A program made the translations under genes and the position numbers. The notes under the pieces are model-generated. The model worked only from the letters and a program-made list of their open reading frames with translations, was not told the DNA's origin and did no database searches. Positions 17,390 through 26,482 of a stretch of 41,693 nt of DNA are shown one piece after another (position 1 is the first letter of the stretch; each line of letters opens with the position of its first letter). This DNA is from Rhodoplanes elegans (lineage in GTDB: Bacteria > Pseudomonadota > Alphaproteobacteria > Rhizobiales > Xanthobacteraceae): positions 1 through 41,693 of the forward strand of contig NZ_NHSK01000233.1 in the NCBI RefSeq assembly GCF_016653355.1. Reading direction: 5' to 3'.

Positions 17390-20092
17390 ATGACGCAGCA
17401 CCTTGTCGTCGACCCTGTCGTCGTCATCGCCCCTGTGGTCGCAAACCCGGGCCGTGCCGCAGGGGCCGCCCCGGTGCCGCCCGCAAGGCCTCCCGAGCCG
17501 CGCCGGCCGGCCCGCGGCGCGAAAACGTCCGGCCGTCGCCTGATGCTGGCCGCCTGCGTGGCCCTGGCCGCCGGCATCGGCCTGCCCGAGCGATCGGCGG
17601 CGGAAGGGCGCGGCGCGCGCAGCGCCCGGATCAACGCGCTCGGCGCCGCCGGCAAGTACTCGGAGGCGATCCCGCTCGCCGAGGCCATGCTGGCGGACCT
17701 CGAGAAAGGCCGGCCGTCCAAGGACCTCGCCGGCGCCATGAACAATCTCGCGGAGCTCTACGGCCGCGTCGGCCGCGACGCCGAGGGCGAGCCGCTGCTC
17801 AAGCGCGCGATCGCCATCATGGAGCAGACGGGAGCGCTCGACTCCGTCGAGATCGCGCCGATGCTCAACAATCTCGCGGCGCTCTATCAGCGCCAGCAGC
17901 GCTACGCCGAGGCCGAGCCGCTGTTCCGCCGCGTGCTCGCGCTGTCGCAGAAGCAGCTTCCCTCCAACCATCCCGACCTCGGCCGCGCGATCAACAATCT
18001 CGCCACCAACTACGAACGGCAGGAGCGGCATTCCGACTCCGAGCCGCTGTTCCGGCGGGCGCTGGCGCTCTACGAGAAGGCGGCGGGTCCGGAGCATCCG
18101 GCCGTCGCGACCGTGCTCAACAATCTCGGCCAGGTCGTGAAGGTCGAGGGGCGCTACGACGAGGCCCAGCCGCTGATCAGGCGCTCGCTCGCCATTCGTG
18201 AGAAGGTGCTCGGCAAGACGCATCCGGACGTCGCGCGCTCGCTGAACAATCTCGCCGACCTCTATCAGCGAAAGGCGCGCTACGGCGACGCCGAGCCGCT
18301 GTTCGCCCGCGCGCTGGCGATCCGCGAAGCGGCCGTCGGTCCCGATCATCCCGACACCGCGACCGCGATCAACAATCTCGCGTCGCTCCATCTCGCCGCC
18401 GGCCGCATCGCGGAGGCTCTGCCGCTCGAGGAACGGCTGATCGCCGGTGGGCGCGCCCAGCCCCGCGTCGCGCTGCCGGTGCTGTTCGAGGCGGAGCAGC
18501 GCGGGCTGCTGCCACGCGAAAAGGCGCTCGACGAGGCGCTCGACGTGATCCAGCGCGGCACGCGGTCCTCGGCCGCGGCGGCCGTGAACAAGCTCGCGGC
18601 GCGGCTCGCCGCCGGAACCGATCGCCTCGCCGCGCTGGTGCGCAAGGACCAGGATCTCGCCGCCGAGGCCGTGCAGCTCGACAAGGCGATCGTCGCGGCG
18701 GTGTCGAAGCAGGCCGGACGCGATCCCGGCGCCGCCCGGCAGGCCCGCGACCGGCTCGCTGTGGTCACGCGAGAGCGCGCCGCCCTGCAGAAGACGCTGG
18801 CGATCGAGTTCCCGGACTACGCCGCGCTCTCCGATCCCCCGTCGCTCCCGGCCCGGGACGTGCAGGCGCTGCTGTCCGACGACGAGGCGCTGGTGCTGTT
18901 CGCGGTGTCGGAGACCGAGAGCTTCGTCGTCGCCCTCACGCGCGACGCCGCGACGTGGAAGCGCATCCCGTTCGGCGCCGGCGCCATGACCGAGAAGGTC
19001 GTGGCGTTCCGCCGCGGGCTCGATCTCGGTCGGCCGCGCGACGGCGATAGCCGCATGCAGCCGTTCGATCTGGCGCTCGCCGCCGATCTCTATGCCGCGC
19101 TGCTCGGCCCGGTCGAGCCGCTGGTCGCGAGCAAGGCGAGCCTGCTGATCGCGCCGGCCGGCGCCCTCACGGCGCTGCCGTTCCATCTTCTGGTGACGTC
19201 GGCGCCGCCGGCGGGCGTGCCCGACCGGTTCGAGGGCTATCGCACGGCGGACTGGCTCCTGAAGCGGCAGGCCGTGTCGGTGCTGCCGTCGCTCGGTAGC
19301 CTGAAGGCGCTGCGCCGCGCCGCGCAGCACGATCGCGCCGCCAAGCCGATGGCCGGCTTCGGCGATCCCCGGTTCGATCCCGCGGGCGAGCGCAGGGACG
19401 ACCGCGTCGCCATGCGGAGCGTGACGGGCGTCGCCTACACGGAGTTCTGGAAGGGCGCCGGCGTCGACCGGGCGCGGCTCGCCGAATCCCTGACGCAGCT
19501 TCCGGAGACGGCGGACGAGCTGACCGCCGTCGCCAAGGATCTCGGGGCGCCGATGTCCGACGTCCATCTCGGAAGCGACGCCAGCGAGACCACGGTGAAG
19601 CGGCTGTCGCTCGCCGACTACCGGGTCGTCTATTTCGCCACCCACGGCCTGGTCGCCGGCGACGTAAAGGGTCTCGCCGAGCCATCGCTGGCGCTCTCGA
19701 TCCCGGCCCAGCCGTCGGCCCGCGACGACGGCCTGCTCACGGCGAGCGAGGTCGCCGAGCTGAAGCTCAACGCCGACTGGGTGGTGCTCTCGGCCTGTAA
19801 CACGATCGCCGGCGACAAGCCGGGCGCCGAGGCGCTGTCGGGGCTCGCCCGGGCCTTCTTCTATGCCGGGGCGCGCGCCCTGCTGGTGACGCATTGGGCC
19901 GTGGATTCGGCCGCCGCGACCCGCCTCACGACCTCGACCTTCGCCATGCTCAAGGCGGAGCCCGGGATCGGGCGGGCGGAGGCGCTGCGACGCGCCATGC
20001 TGGCCTATCTGAACGACGATTCGTCGCCCAAGAATGCCTATCCGGCGTATTGGGGAGCCTTCGCCCTGATCGGCGAGGGACGGAGCCGGTAG
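17390..20092 (+). CDS. TPR-CHAT domain protein (clan CD cysteine peptidase)
   Basis: About 900 residues. A hydrophobic segment at 50-66 (MLAACVALAAGIGLP) after a basic stretch suggests export or anchoring. Residues about 75-360 carry kinesin-light-chain-like TPRs (repeated NNLAxLYxRxxRYxxAEPLFxRALAI). A linker follows, then a CHAT domain at about 600-897 with the dyad His752 (VVYFATHGLV) and Cys803 (VVLSACNT), and AFFYAGARALLVTHWAV. CHAT proteins are caspase/separase relatives; some act as effectors cut loose by TPR-sensed signals, others are of unknown role. Start uncertain: ATG 17390 has no clear ribosome site; ATG 17543 would begin at the hydrophobic segment. The convergent caspase gene lies 270 bases beyond, with a 50-residue ORF between. 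Confidence 0.9.
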   Translation: MTQHLVVDPVVVIAPVVANPGRAAGAAPVPPARPPEPRRPARGAKTSGRRLMLAACVALAAGIGLPERSAAEGRGARSARINALGAAGKYSEAIPLAEAMLADLEKGRPSKDLAGAMNNLAELYGRVGRDAEGEPLLKRAIAIMEQTGALDSVEIAPMLNNLAALYQRQQRYAEAEPLFRRVLALSQKQLPSNHPDLGRAINNLATNYERQERHSDSEPLFRRALALYEKAAGPEHPAVATVLNNLGQVVKVEGRYDEAQPLIRRSLAIREKVLGKTHPDVARSLNNLADLYQRKARYGDAEPLFARALAIREAAVGPDHPDTATAINNLASLHLAAGRIAEALPLEERLIAGGRAQPRVALPVLFEAEQRGLLPREKALDEALDVIQRGTRSSAAAAVNKLAARLAAGTDRLAALVRKDQDLAAEAVQLDKAIVAAVSKQAGRDPGAARQARDRLAVVTRERAALQKTLAIEFPDYAALSDPPSLPARDVQALLSDDEALVLFAVSETESFVVALTRDAATWKRIPFGAGAMTEKVVAFRRGLDLGRPRDGDSRMQPFDLALAADLYAALLGPVEPLVASKASLLIAPAGALTALPFHLLVTSAPPAGVPDRFEGYRTADWLLKRQAVSVLPSLGSLKALRRAAQHDRAAKPMAGFGDPRFDPAGERRDDRVAMRSVTGVAYTEFWKGAGVDRARLAESLTQLPETADELTAVAKDLGAPMSDVHLGSDASETTVKRLSLADYRVVYFATHGLVAGDVKGLAEPSLALSIPAQPSARDDGLLTASEVAELKLNADWVVLSACNTIAGDKPGAEALSGLARAFFYAGARALLVTHWAVDSAAATRLTTSTFAMLKAEPGIGRAEALRRAMLAYLNDDSSPKNAYPAYWGAFALIGEGRSR

Positions 20093-20171
20093 CTTCCCGG
20101 AGCCGGGCTCGCTGACCACCGGCGGATTTTCGTGCAAGCTCCGCGACAGCCAGCCACGACGAGAGGCCCTC

Positions 20172-20324
20172 ATGGACGCCGCCGTGCCACCGATCATGGA
20201 GATGGTGATCTACGGCTGCGTGGTCGCCGCCTGCGTGCATCACCTGATCTGGGGGCGCCGGCGCGACGCGGAGCGGCTCGCCGAGATGCGTCGCCGGAAG
20301 GCGGCGGGACAAGACCCGGGCTGA
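20172..20324 (+). CDS. Small membrane peptide (50 aa)
   Basis: The ORF starts at an ATG preceded by GAGAGG at good spacing, 79 bases after the TPR-CHAT stop, and ends 40 bases before the caspase stop on the other strand. The product has one hydrophobic helix (MEMVIYGCVVAACVHHLIWG, residues 9-28) followed by a strongly basic tail RRRDAERLAEMRRRKAA, so the tail would face the cytosol. No family recognised. The good start and membrane-like layout support it; its length (50 codons) keeps confidence moderate. Confidence 0.5.
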   Translation: MDAAVPPIMEMVIYGCVVAACVHHLIWGRRRDAERLAEMRRRKAAGQDPG

Positions 20325-20364
20325 ACCGCTCGCCCAGTCGCCCCTCGGCCGCGGCGTCGCGCCG

Positions 20365-21939
20365 TCAGTTCTCGATGGTCGCGCGCCACGGGAAATCGCG
20401 GCCCGGCGCCCAGTCGCAGCGGTAGGTACCCGACAGCGAGCGGCGGTCGGACTGCAGGGCGCCCCGGTAGGTGCAGCGGCCCTTCTCCTGGTCCCGCAGG
20501 ATCGTCACCGCGTCGCCGTCGATCCGGATCAGCATCGCCGCCATGTCGGTGCCGCCGGCGGGGTGGCGCCACACCGCGTCGAAGATCTCGCTCATCCCGC
20601 GCCGCTTGACGGTGGCGCGCCAGCCGTCGTCCTCGACGATGGACCACACCTGGCCGCGCCAGTCGTCGTGCGGCCCCTGCGGCAGCGCGTTGCTGATCGT
20701 CGCGCTCCACGGGAACGCGCGGTTGATGTTGTTGCAGCCGTAGGTGCCGGACGCCGAGAGGCCGTCGGCGGCGAGGCGGCCGCGATAGATGCAGGCGACC
20801 CGGGGGGCGCGGCGGACGATGTGGATGTCGTCGCCCGTGATCGCCATCTCGGCGACCGAGATGTCGAAATAGGCCCGCGTCGGATCGAAGTTGATGGCGT
20901 CGAACGTGTCGGAGGTGCCGCGCCGCGTCCAGGTGCCCCACCAGCCGGCGATCCCCTCCTCGGTATGCCAGACGCGACCGATCGAGCCGCGCCGGTCGGC
21001 CGGCGGGGTCGCCGGCACGGGCGGGGCGATCACGAACGCAGTGTCCTGCCGCGGGGGCGTGCCGGCCGGCGCGGCGGGCTTCGCCTTCGGTGCGGGCGTG
21101 TCCGCCGAGGCGGCCGCTGGCGGCTCGCCGAGATAGATCCGGCCACCCTGGGTCTGGTCGTAATAGGCCGGGCTCTGCTCGTGGCCGACCGAGCGGGCGA
21201 GCGCCGCGACCTCCTGGCGCACGTCGATCACCATGTCGGCGAGGTGCTTCCTGGGTGCGGCGAGCTCCGGCACCAGGGCACGGGTGAACACCGAGTTGGG
21301 CGAGCGGTCGGCGCCGCCGAGCCCGTCGAGCGCCGACTGGCCGAAGCCCGCGCTGTAGATCGCGAACACGCCTTGTGCCTCGGCGACCCGGGTGAGCCCG
21401 CGCGCCGCGCCGACCGAGCGGGTGACGCCCGGCTTGCGGAACGGGTTGTCGCGGCAGGCGTCGAGGATCATCAGCGTGACCTTCGCCTTGCGCTCCTGGA
21501 TGTCGGCGACGATGTCCGCCTCACCGATCGCCATGTTGCGCAGCCGCGCCTCCTGCCCCGGATCGATCTCGGGCACATCGGCCGGCAGCAGGAAGTTCGC
21601 GCCGCCGATCGCGACCCCGTGGCCGGCGTAGAAGAAGGCGGCGGTGTCGCCCGGCCGGATCGCCTGGGTGAAGGCGAAGATGCGGTCGACCATGCCGCTG
21701 CGATCGAGATTCTCGCCGCGCATCACCGTGAAGCCGAGCTTCTCCAGCGCGTCGCCGACCGCGTTCGCGTCGTTGACGGCCTTGGCGAGCTGCTGGGCCG
21801 AGCCGAGATTGGCGTAGGCGTTGTTGCCGATCACCAGGGCGACGCGGGCGCCCTGCGCCGGGACCGCGACCACCAGCGTGGCGACGACGACCAAAGCGAG
21901 AGCGACGAGAATGGAAGCGAGACCGGCGGGCACGCGCAT
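20365..21939 (-). CDS. Exported caspase-family (peptidase C14) protein with duplicated C-terminal domain
   Basis: 524 residues. Signal peptide 1-30 (hydrophobic LASILVALALVVVATLVVAVPAQGA). The caspase-like p20 region begins ARVALVIGNNAYAN; catalytic His107 is in FFYAGHGVAI and Cys162 in LMILDACRDNPF. A Pro/Ala-rich linker (about 272-315) leads to two similar units of about 97 residues, 320-416 and 428-524, sharing WxxxEDDGWxxTxxRRGxSxxFDA, the basic TILRD/HIVRR stretch, CxYRGxLxxDxxSxSGTYxC and FPWxATI. The duplicated units look like small beta domains, each with a Cys pair suited to a disulphide in the periplasm. The start at 21939 has AGGA upstream. Divergent from treZ. Family function is not known in bacteria of this type. 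Confidence 0.9.
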   Translation of the reverse strand: MRVPAGLASILVALALVVVATLVVAVPAQGARVALVIGNNAYANLGSAQQLAKAVNDANAVGDALEKLGFTVMRGENLDRSGMVDRIFAFTQAIRPGDTAAFFYAGHGVAIGGANFLLPADVPEIDPGQEARLRNMAIGEADIVADIQERKAKVTLMILDACRDNPFRKPGVTRSVGAARGLTRVAEAQGVFAIYSAGFGQSALDGLGGADRSPNSVFTRALVPELAAPRKHLADMVIDVRQEVAALARSVGHEQSPAYYDQTQGGRIYLGEPPAAASADTPAPKAKPAAPAGTPPRQDTAFVIAPPVPATPPADRRGSIGRVWHTEEGIAGWWGTWTRRGTSDTFDAINFDPTRAYFDISVAEMAITGDDIHIVRRAPRVACIYRGRLAADGLSASGTYGCNNINRAFPWSATISNALPQGPHDDWRGQVWSIVEDDGWRATVKRRGMSEIFDAVWRHPAGGTDMAAMLIRIDGDAVTILRDQEKGRCTYRGALQSDRRSLSGTYRCDWAPGRDFPWRATIEN

Positions 21940-22269
21940 GTCGAGGTCCTGAATTGTTACGCCGCCTCGCGCGGCGATCGATCGCGGAAGATCGACCACA
22001 GCGCCGCGGCCCGTCTGGTCTGTCGCCGGTGCCGGCGCGGTGGTTCCGGCCACCGGCCCCGCGGCCGTCCGCCCGACGGCCGCCGGGTGCGGCCGTGCCG
22101 CCCGCGCGATACACTGCGTCGACCGTTCCACCGAGACTACGCCGAGGCTTCGACGAACCATCGGTATGGCGCCACCACGTCATGCGGCATCGCGATGGCG
22201 GCGCGGCGACGGAACGATGAGGCGCGACGACGTGTTGCACACGCGAAACCTTCGACCCAGACAGGTGCC
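21940..22269. other. Divergent control region between caspase gene and treZ
   Basis: 330 bases without a gene. It must hold both promoters. A stretch CAGGTCCTGAATTGTTACG borders the caspase start, and ACAGGTGCC precedes treZ. No palindrome or riboswitch recognised. Confidence 0.4.
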
Positions 22270-24144
22270 ATGCCCGCTCCGTCCATCGGCTCATCCGCTT
22301 CCGCCGCGACTCTCGTCGCCGACCGGCCCGTGACACCCAAGCCCCGCTTCGGCCCCGTTCTGGAGCCGGGCGGCACCCGTTTCCGGCTGTGGGCACCGAA
22401 GCACGCCGAAATCATGCTCGACCTCGTCGACGCCGACCGGCGGGTCGCCATGACGTCCGTCGGCGACGGCTGGCACGAGGCCGTGATCGCCGACGCCGGG
22501 CCGGGCACGCGCTATCGCTTCGTGCTGCCGGACGGCCTCGCCGTGCCCGACCCGGGCTCGCGCTTCCAGCCCGACGACGTGCACGGGCCGAGCGAGGTGA
22601 TCGACCCCGACGCCTATGTGTGGGCGACGCCGGACTGGCGCGGCCGGCCGTGGGAGGAGGCCGTCGTCTACGAGCTGCATGTCGGCACCTTCACGCCGGA
22701 GGGCACGTTCCGGGCCGCGATCGACAAGCTCGATCATCTCGTCGATCTCGGCGTCACGGCGATCGAGCTGATGCCGATCGCCGATTTTCCGGGCCGACGG
22801 AACTGGGGCTACGACGGCGTGCTGCCGTTCGCCCCGGATGCGAGCTACGGCCGCCCCGACGACCTCAAGGCGCTGGTCGACGCCGCGCATGCGCGCGGCC
22901 TGATGGTGCTGCTCGACGTCGTCTACAATCACTTCGGGCCGGACGGAAACTACCTCGCCGCCTATGCGCCGATCTTCACCGAGCGGCATCACACGCCGTG
23001 GGGCGCCGCCGTGAACTTCGACGCCGAGGGCGCCGAGATGGTGCGCGCCTTGGTGATCGAGAACGTGCTTCACTGGATCGACGAGATGCGGCTCGACGGG
23101 CTGCGGCTCGACGCCGTCCACGCGATCCTCGACGACAGCGCCGAGCACGTCCTGCACGAGATCGCGGCCGCCGTTCATGCGGCGACGCCGGACCGCCACG
23201 TCCATCTGATCCTCGAGAACGAGGAGAACGAGGCGCATCTCCTGGTCCGCGCCGCCGACGGCGCGCCGCGCCTCTACACGGCGCAATGGAACGACGACGT
23301 CCATCACGTGCTCCATTGCGCGGCGAGCGGCGAGAGCACCGGCTATTACGCCGACTATCGGGGCGATGCCGACAAGCTCGGCCGTGCGCTGGCCGAAGGC
23401 TTCGCGTTCCAGGGCGAGGAGATGCCCTATCGCGGCTCGACCCGCGGCGAGCCGTCGCGCGACCTGCCGACCACCGCCTTCGTCGCGTTCATCCAGAACC
23501 ACGACCAGGTCGGCAACCGCGCCTTCGGCGATCGCATCACCGCCTTCGCGCCCGCCGCGGCGGTGCGTGCCGTGACGGCCGTCTATCTGCTGCTGCCGCA
23601 GGTGCCGATGCTGTTCATGGGCGAGGAGTGGGCCGCCGCCGAGCCGTTCCCGTTCTTCTGCGACTTTCAGGAACCGCTCGCCAGCGCGGTGCGCGAGGGC
23701 CGCCGCGCCGAGTTCGCCCGCTTTCCCGAATTCCACGACCCGGCGCAGCGCGACCGCATCCCCGACCCGACCCTGCCGGCGACGTTCGAGGCCGCGAAGC
23801 TCGACTGGAGCGCCCTGCACCGCGACGGCCACGCGCGCTGGCATGCGCTCTATCGCGATCTCCTGAACATCCGCCATCGCGAGATCGTGCCGCGGCTCGC
23901 CGGCACCGGCGCCGGCCGCTACGCGGTGCTCGGCCCCGGCGCCGTGGCGGTGGAATGGGATCTCCGCGGCGCCCGGCTGCGTCTCCTCGCCAACCTGTCG
24001 CCCGAGCCGCTCGACCGCCTCGACCCGATCCCGGGCCGGACGCTGTGGTGCGAGGGCGAGATCCGCACCCGCGACGGCGCGTCTCCGGCCCACGCGCTCG
24101 GCGCCTGGACGGTCGTCTGGGCGATCGACGAGACGCAGAGCTGA
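22270..24144 (+). CDS. treZ: Malto-oligosyltrehalose trehalohydrolase (TreZ, GH13)
   Basis: 624 residues, cytosolic. It releases trehalose from maltooligosyl-trehalose, the second step of the TreY/TreZ route from glycogen. An N-terminal CBM48-like domain (PVLEPGGTRFRLWAPKHAEIML, about 27-115) precedes the GH13 barrel: WGYDGVLPFAPDASYG (179-194), DVVYNHFGPDGNYL (216-229), nucleophile Asp281 in GLRLDAVHAI, acid/base Glu316 in LILENEEN, and the transition-state Asp in IQNHDQVGNR. A C-terminal beta domain closes it. Start at 22270 preceded by ACAGG. TreY, its usual partner, is not in the window, and no glg gene is seen. G+C and codon use match the neighbours. Confidence 0.93.
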   Translation: MPAPSIGSSASAATLVADRPVTPKPRFGPVLEPGGTRFRLWAPKHAEIMLDLVDADRRVAMTSVGDGWHEAVIADAGPGTRYRFVLPDGLAVPDPGSRFQPDDVHGPSEVIDPDAYVWATPDWRGRPWEEAVVYELHVGTFTPEGTFRAAIDKLDHLVDLGVTAIELMPIADFPGRRNWGYDGVLPFAPDASYGRPDDLKALVDAAHARGLMVLLDVVYNHFGPDGNYLAAYAPIFTERHHTPWGAAVNFDAEGAEMVRALVIENVLHWIDEMRLDGLRLDAVHAILDDSAEHVLHEIAAAVHAATPDRHVHLILENEENEAHLLVRAADGAPRLYTAQWNDDVHHVLHCAASGESTGYYADYRGDADKLGRALAEGFAFQGEEMPYRGSTRGEPSRDLPTTAFVAFIQNHDQVGNRAFGDRITAFAPAAAVRAVTAVYLLLPQVPMLFMGEEWAAAEPFPFFCDFQEPLASAVREGRRAEFARFPEFHDPAQRDRIPDPTLPATFEAAKLDWSALHRDGHARWHALYRDLLNIRHREIVPRLAGTGAGRYAVLGPGAVAVEWDLRGARLRLLANLSPEPLDRLDPIPGRTLWCEGEIRTRDGASPAHALGAWTVVWAIDETQS

Positions 24145-24385
24145 CCCTCGGCGTGCCCCGGACAAGGCGCGGCAGGCCGCAGGCCTGATGTGCCGCAGAG
24201 CCGGGGCCCAGGGGCGTAACGACAAGCGCCTCGCGCGATCGCCCCTGGGTCCCGGTTCGCCGCGCATCGCGCCGTGCCCGGACACGAGGCGGCGGCCCCG
24301 CGCCGCCCCCACGCTTTACGAATCTCGTCGCCGCGATAGAACGGCCGGAGCTTCAACGCGCGCCCCGAGCGGGCCGGAGGCTCGG
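24145..24385. repeat. Palindromic repeat between treZ and mgtC
   Basis: Contains long facing segments GTGCCCCGGACAAGGCGCGG ... CCGTGCCCGGACACGAGGCGG and GGGCCCAGGGGCG ... CGCCCCTGGGTCCCGG (about 24150-24290). Dispersed intergenic repeat type; the last part carries the mgtC ribosome site GGAGG. Confidence 0.6.
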
Positions 24386-25108
24386 ATGAGCGTCGCCGCG
24401 CTGTCGAACTTCGACCTGCCCCAGTTCGTCAACACGCTGGTCAGCCTGGGCACGGCCTTCGTGCTCGGCACACTGATCGGCGCCGAGCGGCAGTGGCGAC
24501 AGCGCAATGCCGGGCTGCGCACCGCCGTGCTGGTGGCGGTCGGCGCCGCCGCCTTCGTCGACATCGGCATGCGGCTCAACGGCAACGCCTCGGCCGTCCA
24601 CGTGCTGGCCTATGTGGTGTCCGGCGTCGGCTTCCTCGGCGCCGGCGTGATCATGAAGGAAGGCCTCAACATCCGCGGCCTCAACACGGCCGCGACCCTG
24701 TGGGGCGCCGCCGCGATGGGCGGCGCCGCGGGCGCCGACCTGATCGGCGAGGCCGTCACCATCGCGGTGTTCGTGCTGATGGCCAACACGGCGCTGCGGC
24801 CGCTGGTCGATCTGATCAACCGCCAGCCGCTCGACGAGGCGACCACCGAGGCGACCTACGAGGTGCGCGTCACCGTCACGGCCGAGGAGATGCCGGTGGT
24901 GCGCGCCGCCGTGCTCGATCAGCTCGACGCCAAGTCCTACGCGGTGCGCGGCACCACGGTGGACGAGCAGGCGGAGGAGACGCTCGATCTCGCCGTGACG
25001 CTCGCCGGCTCGTCGGCCCGGCCGACGGAGCTCGACGAGATCGTCGCCCGGGTCGAGCGGCTCCCCGGCGTCGAGCACGCCGGCTGGACGATGCGCACGG
25101 CCGACTGA
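24386..25108 (+). CDS. mgtC: MgtC/SapB family membrane protein
   Basis: 240 residues. About four or five membrane helices in residues 15-150 with the family hallmarks GTLIGAERQWRQRNAGLRTA (conserved E-R and R-x-A-x-L-R-T) and VVSGVGFLGAGVIMKEG, then a soluble C-terminal domain (about 155-240) of ACT-like character. MgtC proteins regulate magnesium-dependent membrane functions; in Salmonella MgtC acts on the F1Fo ATPase. The start has GGAGG five bases upstream, so it is well fixed. No Mg2+ transporter gene or M-box riboswitch is seen upstream, only a repeat. Convergent with the histidine kinase gene, 21 bases apart. Confidence 0.93.
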   Translation: MSVAALSNFDLPQFVNTLVSLGTAFVLGTLIGAERQWRQRNAGLRTAVLVAVGAAAFVDIGMRLNGNASAVHVLAYVVSGVGFLGAGVIMKEGLNIRGLNTAATLWGAAAMGGAAGADLIGEAVTIAVFVLMANTALRPLVDLINRQPLDEATTEATYEVRVTVTAEEMPVVRAAVLDQLDAKSYAVRGTTVDEQAEETLDLAVTLAGSSARPTELDEIVARVERLPGVEHAGWTMRTAD

Positions 25109-25129
25109 GCGCGGCCCGCGCCGCCGCCT

Positions 25130-26482
25130 CTACGCGCCGACCGGCACCCGGATCTCGAAGGCCGCGCCGGCGTCCTGCGGCAGCTGGCGCAGCGTCCCGC
25201 CGAGGCGCCCGACGACGCTCTCCGCCAACCGCAGCCCGAGCCCGCGCGCCCGGCCGAGCTCGAATCCGGCCGGCAGGCCTTGGCCGTCGTCGGCGACGAC
25301 GACGACGAGCCCACCCTCCTCGCGGCTGCAACGAACCCGCACGGTGGGCCGCTGACCGCCGGCATGCGTCAGTGCATTGGTGACGAGCTCGGTCACGGCG
25401 AAGATCACGGCGAGGGCGACGTCACTCGCCAGTCGCACCTCGGACGTGCCGACGATCTCCATGTCGACCGGTCGCCCGGCGAGTCCGACCATGTCGCCGA
25501 TCAGCTGCCGCAGCGTCGCGCCGATCTCGACGGTGCCGTGCTCGGCGGCGCGATGAAGCTGGTCGTGGATGCGCATCACCGTGGCGATGCGCTGCTCGAG
25601 CGCGACGATGGGACCGCGGGCCGGGTCGGACTCGGCCGCGCGGCCGCAGGCCTGGACCAGGCCGCAGACCATCTGCAGCATGTCGCGCATGCGCTGGTGG
25701 CCTTCGGACAGCAGCGCGAGGTTGCGCCGGTTGGCCTCGCGCAGCGCCCGGTCCGCGGCGACCTCGGGGCCGATGTCGCGGGCGATGGCGGCGACGCCGA
25801 TCCAGGTGCCGTCGGCGAGATGGACCGGACCCGTGGTCACCGCGATCTCGACGCGGCGGGCGTCCTTGGCGATGCCGCGCGTCGTGAACCGCGCCGGCTC
25901 CCGGGCGAGCAGCTTGCGAGTGCCACTGCGCCCCTCGTCGTCCTCGAACAGGATCGAGGCCGGCCGGCCGACGATCTCGTCGGCCGCGTAGCCGAACAGC
26001 CGCTCGGCCCCGGTGTTCCAGTCCTCGACCATGCCGTTGCGGTCGAACCCGACGATCGCGTCGACGCTGTTGGTGACCACCGAGACGAGGCGCGCCGCGG
26101 CCGCCGCATTGGCCTCGGCGCGGCGGCGGGCGCGTTCGTAGAGGCCCGTCGCCCACAGCACGAGGACGGACAGGATCGCATAGGCGACCAGATTGCCGAC
26201 GTCCTTGAAGGTCGGCACGGTGAGCTGAAAATACGGCGCGACGAACGCCCACTGGGCGACGATCCCGCCGAGGACTGCCGCGACCAGGCCGGCGCCGAGC
26301 CCGCCGGCGAGCGCGGCGACGACGACCGCCGGCAGCATGGCCGTGAAGGAGAGATCCGTCGGCAGCACCAGGCCGAGCAGGACACGCAGGCCAGCCGCCA
26401 TCGCGACCGCCGCGGCGCCGACGAAGACGGCCCACGCCACGGCGACGAACGCCCTTCCGAGAACCCGGTCCTGCATCCGCAA
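25130..26482 (-). CDS. Orphan HWE/HisKA_2-type sensor histidine kinase with PAS domain
   Basis: 450 residues. Four hydrophobic helices at about 10-112 (DUF4118-like, with AMLPAVVVAALAGGLGAGL), then a PAS domain at about 128-245 (VTNSVDAIVGFDRNGMVEDWNTGAERLFGYAADEIVG). The dimerisation helix reads EGHQRMRDMLQMVCGLV, a divergent form of the HisKA_2 motif (ExHHRxKNxLQ) that keeps one His. The ATPase domain has the N box VTELVTNALTHA, VVADDGQGLPAG and GLGLRLAESVVGRLGG. No response regulator gene is beside it. Ligand unknown; PAS may bind flavin, haem or another small molecule. Start may be 26482 or 26476. Convergent with mgtC. Confidence 0.88.
   Translation of the reverse strand: MRMQDRVLGRAFVAVAWAVFVGAAAVAMAAGLRVLLGLVLPTDLSFTAMLPAVVVAALAGGLGAGLVAAVLGGIVAQWAFVAPYFQLTVPTFKDVGNLVAYAILSVLVLWATGLYERARRRAEANAAAAARLVSVVTNSVDAIVGFDRNGMVEDWNTGAERLFGYAADEIVGRPASILFEDDEGRSGTRKLLAREPARFTTRGIAKDARRVEIAVTTGPVHLADGTWIGVAAIARDIGPEVAADRALREANRRNLALLSEGHQRMRDMLQMVCGLVQACGRAAESDPARGPIVALEQRIATVMRIHDQLHRAAEHGTVEIGATLRQLIGDMVGLAGRPVDMEIVGTSEVRLASDVALAVIFAVTELVTNALTHAGGQRPTVRVRCSREEGGLVVVVADDGQGLPAGFELGRARGLGLRLAESVVGRLGGTLRQLPQDAGAAFEIRVPVGA

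Noticed and set aside
16859-20197. A 1112-residue minus-strand open frame
   Set aside because: Antisense shadow of the TPR-CHAT gene and the tRNA; it even reads through the tRNA, and no domain is recognisable.
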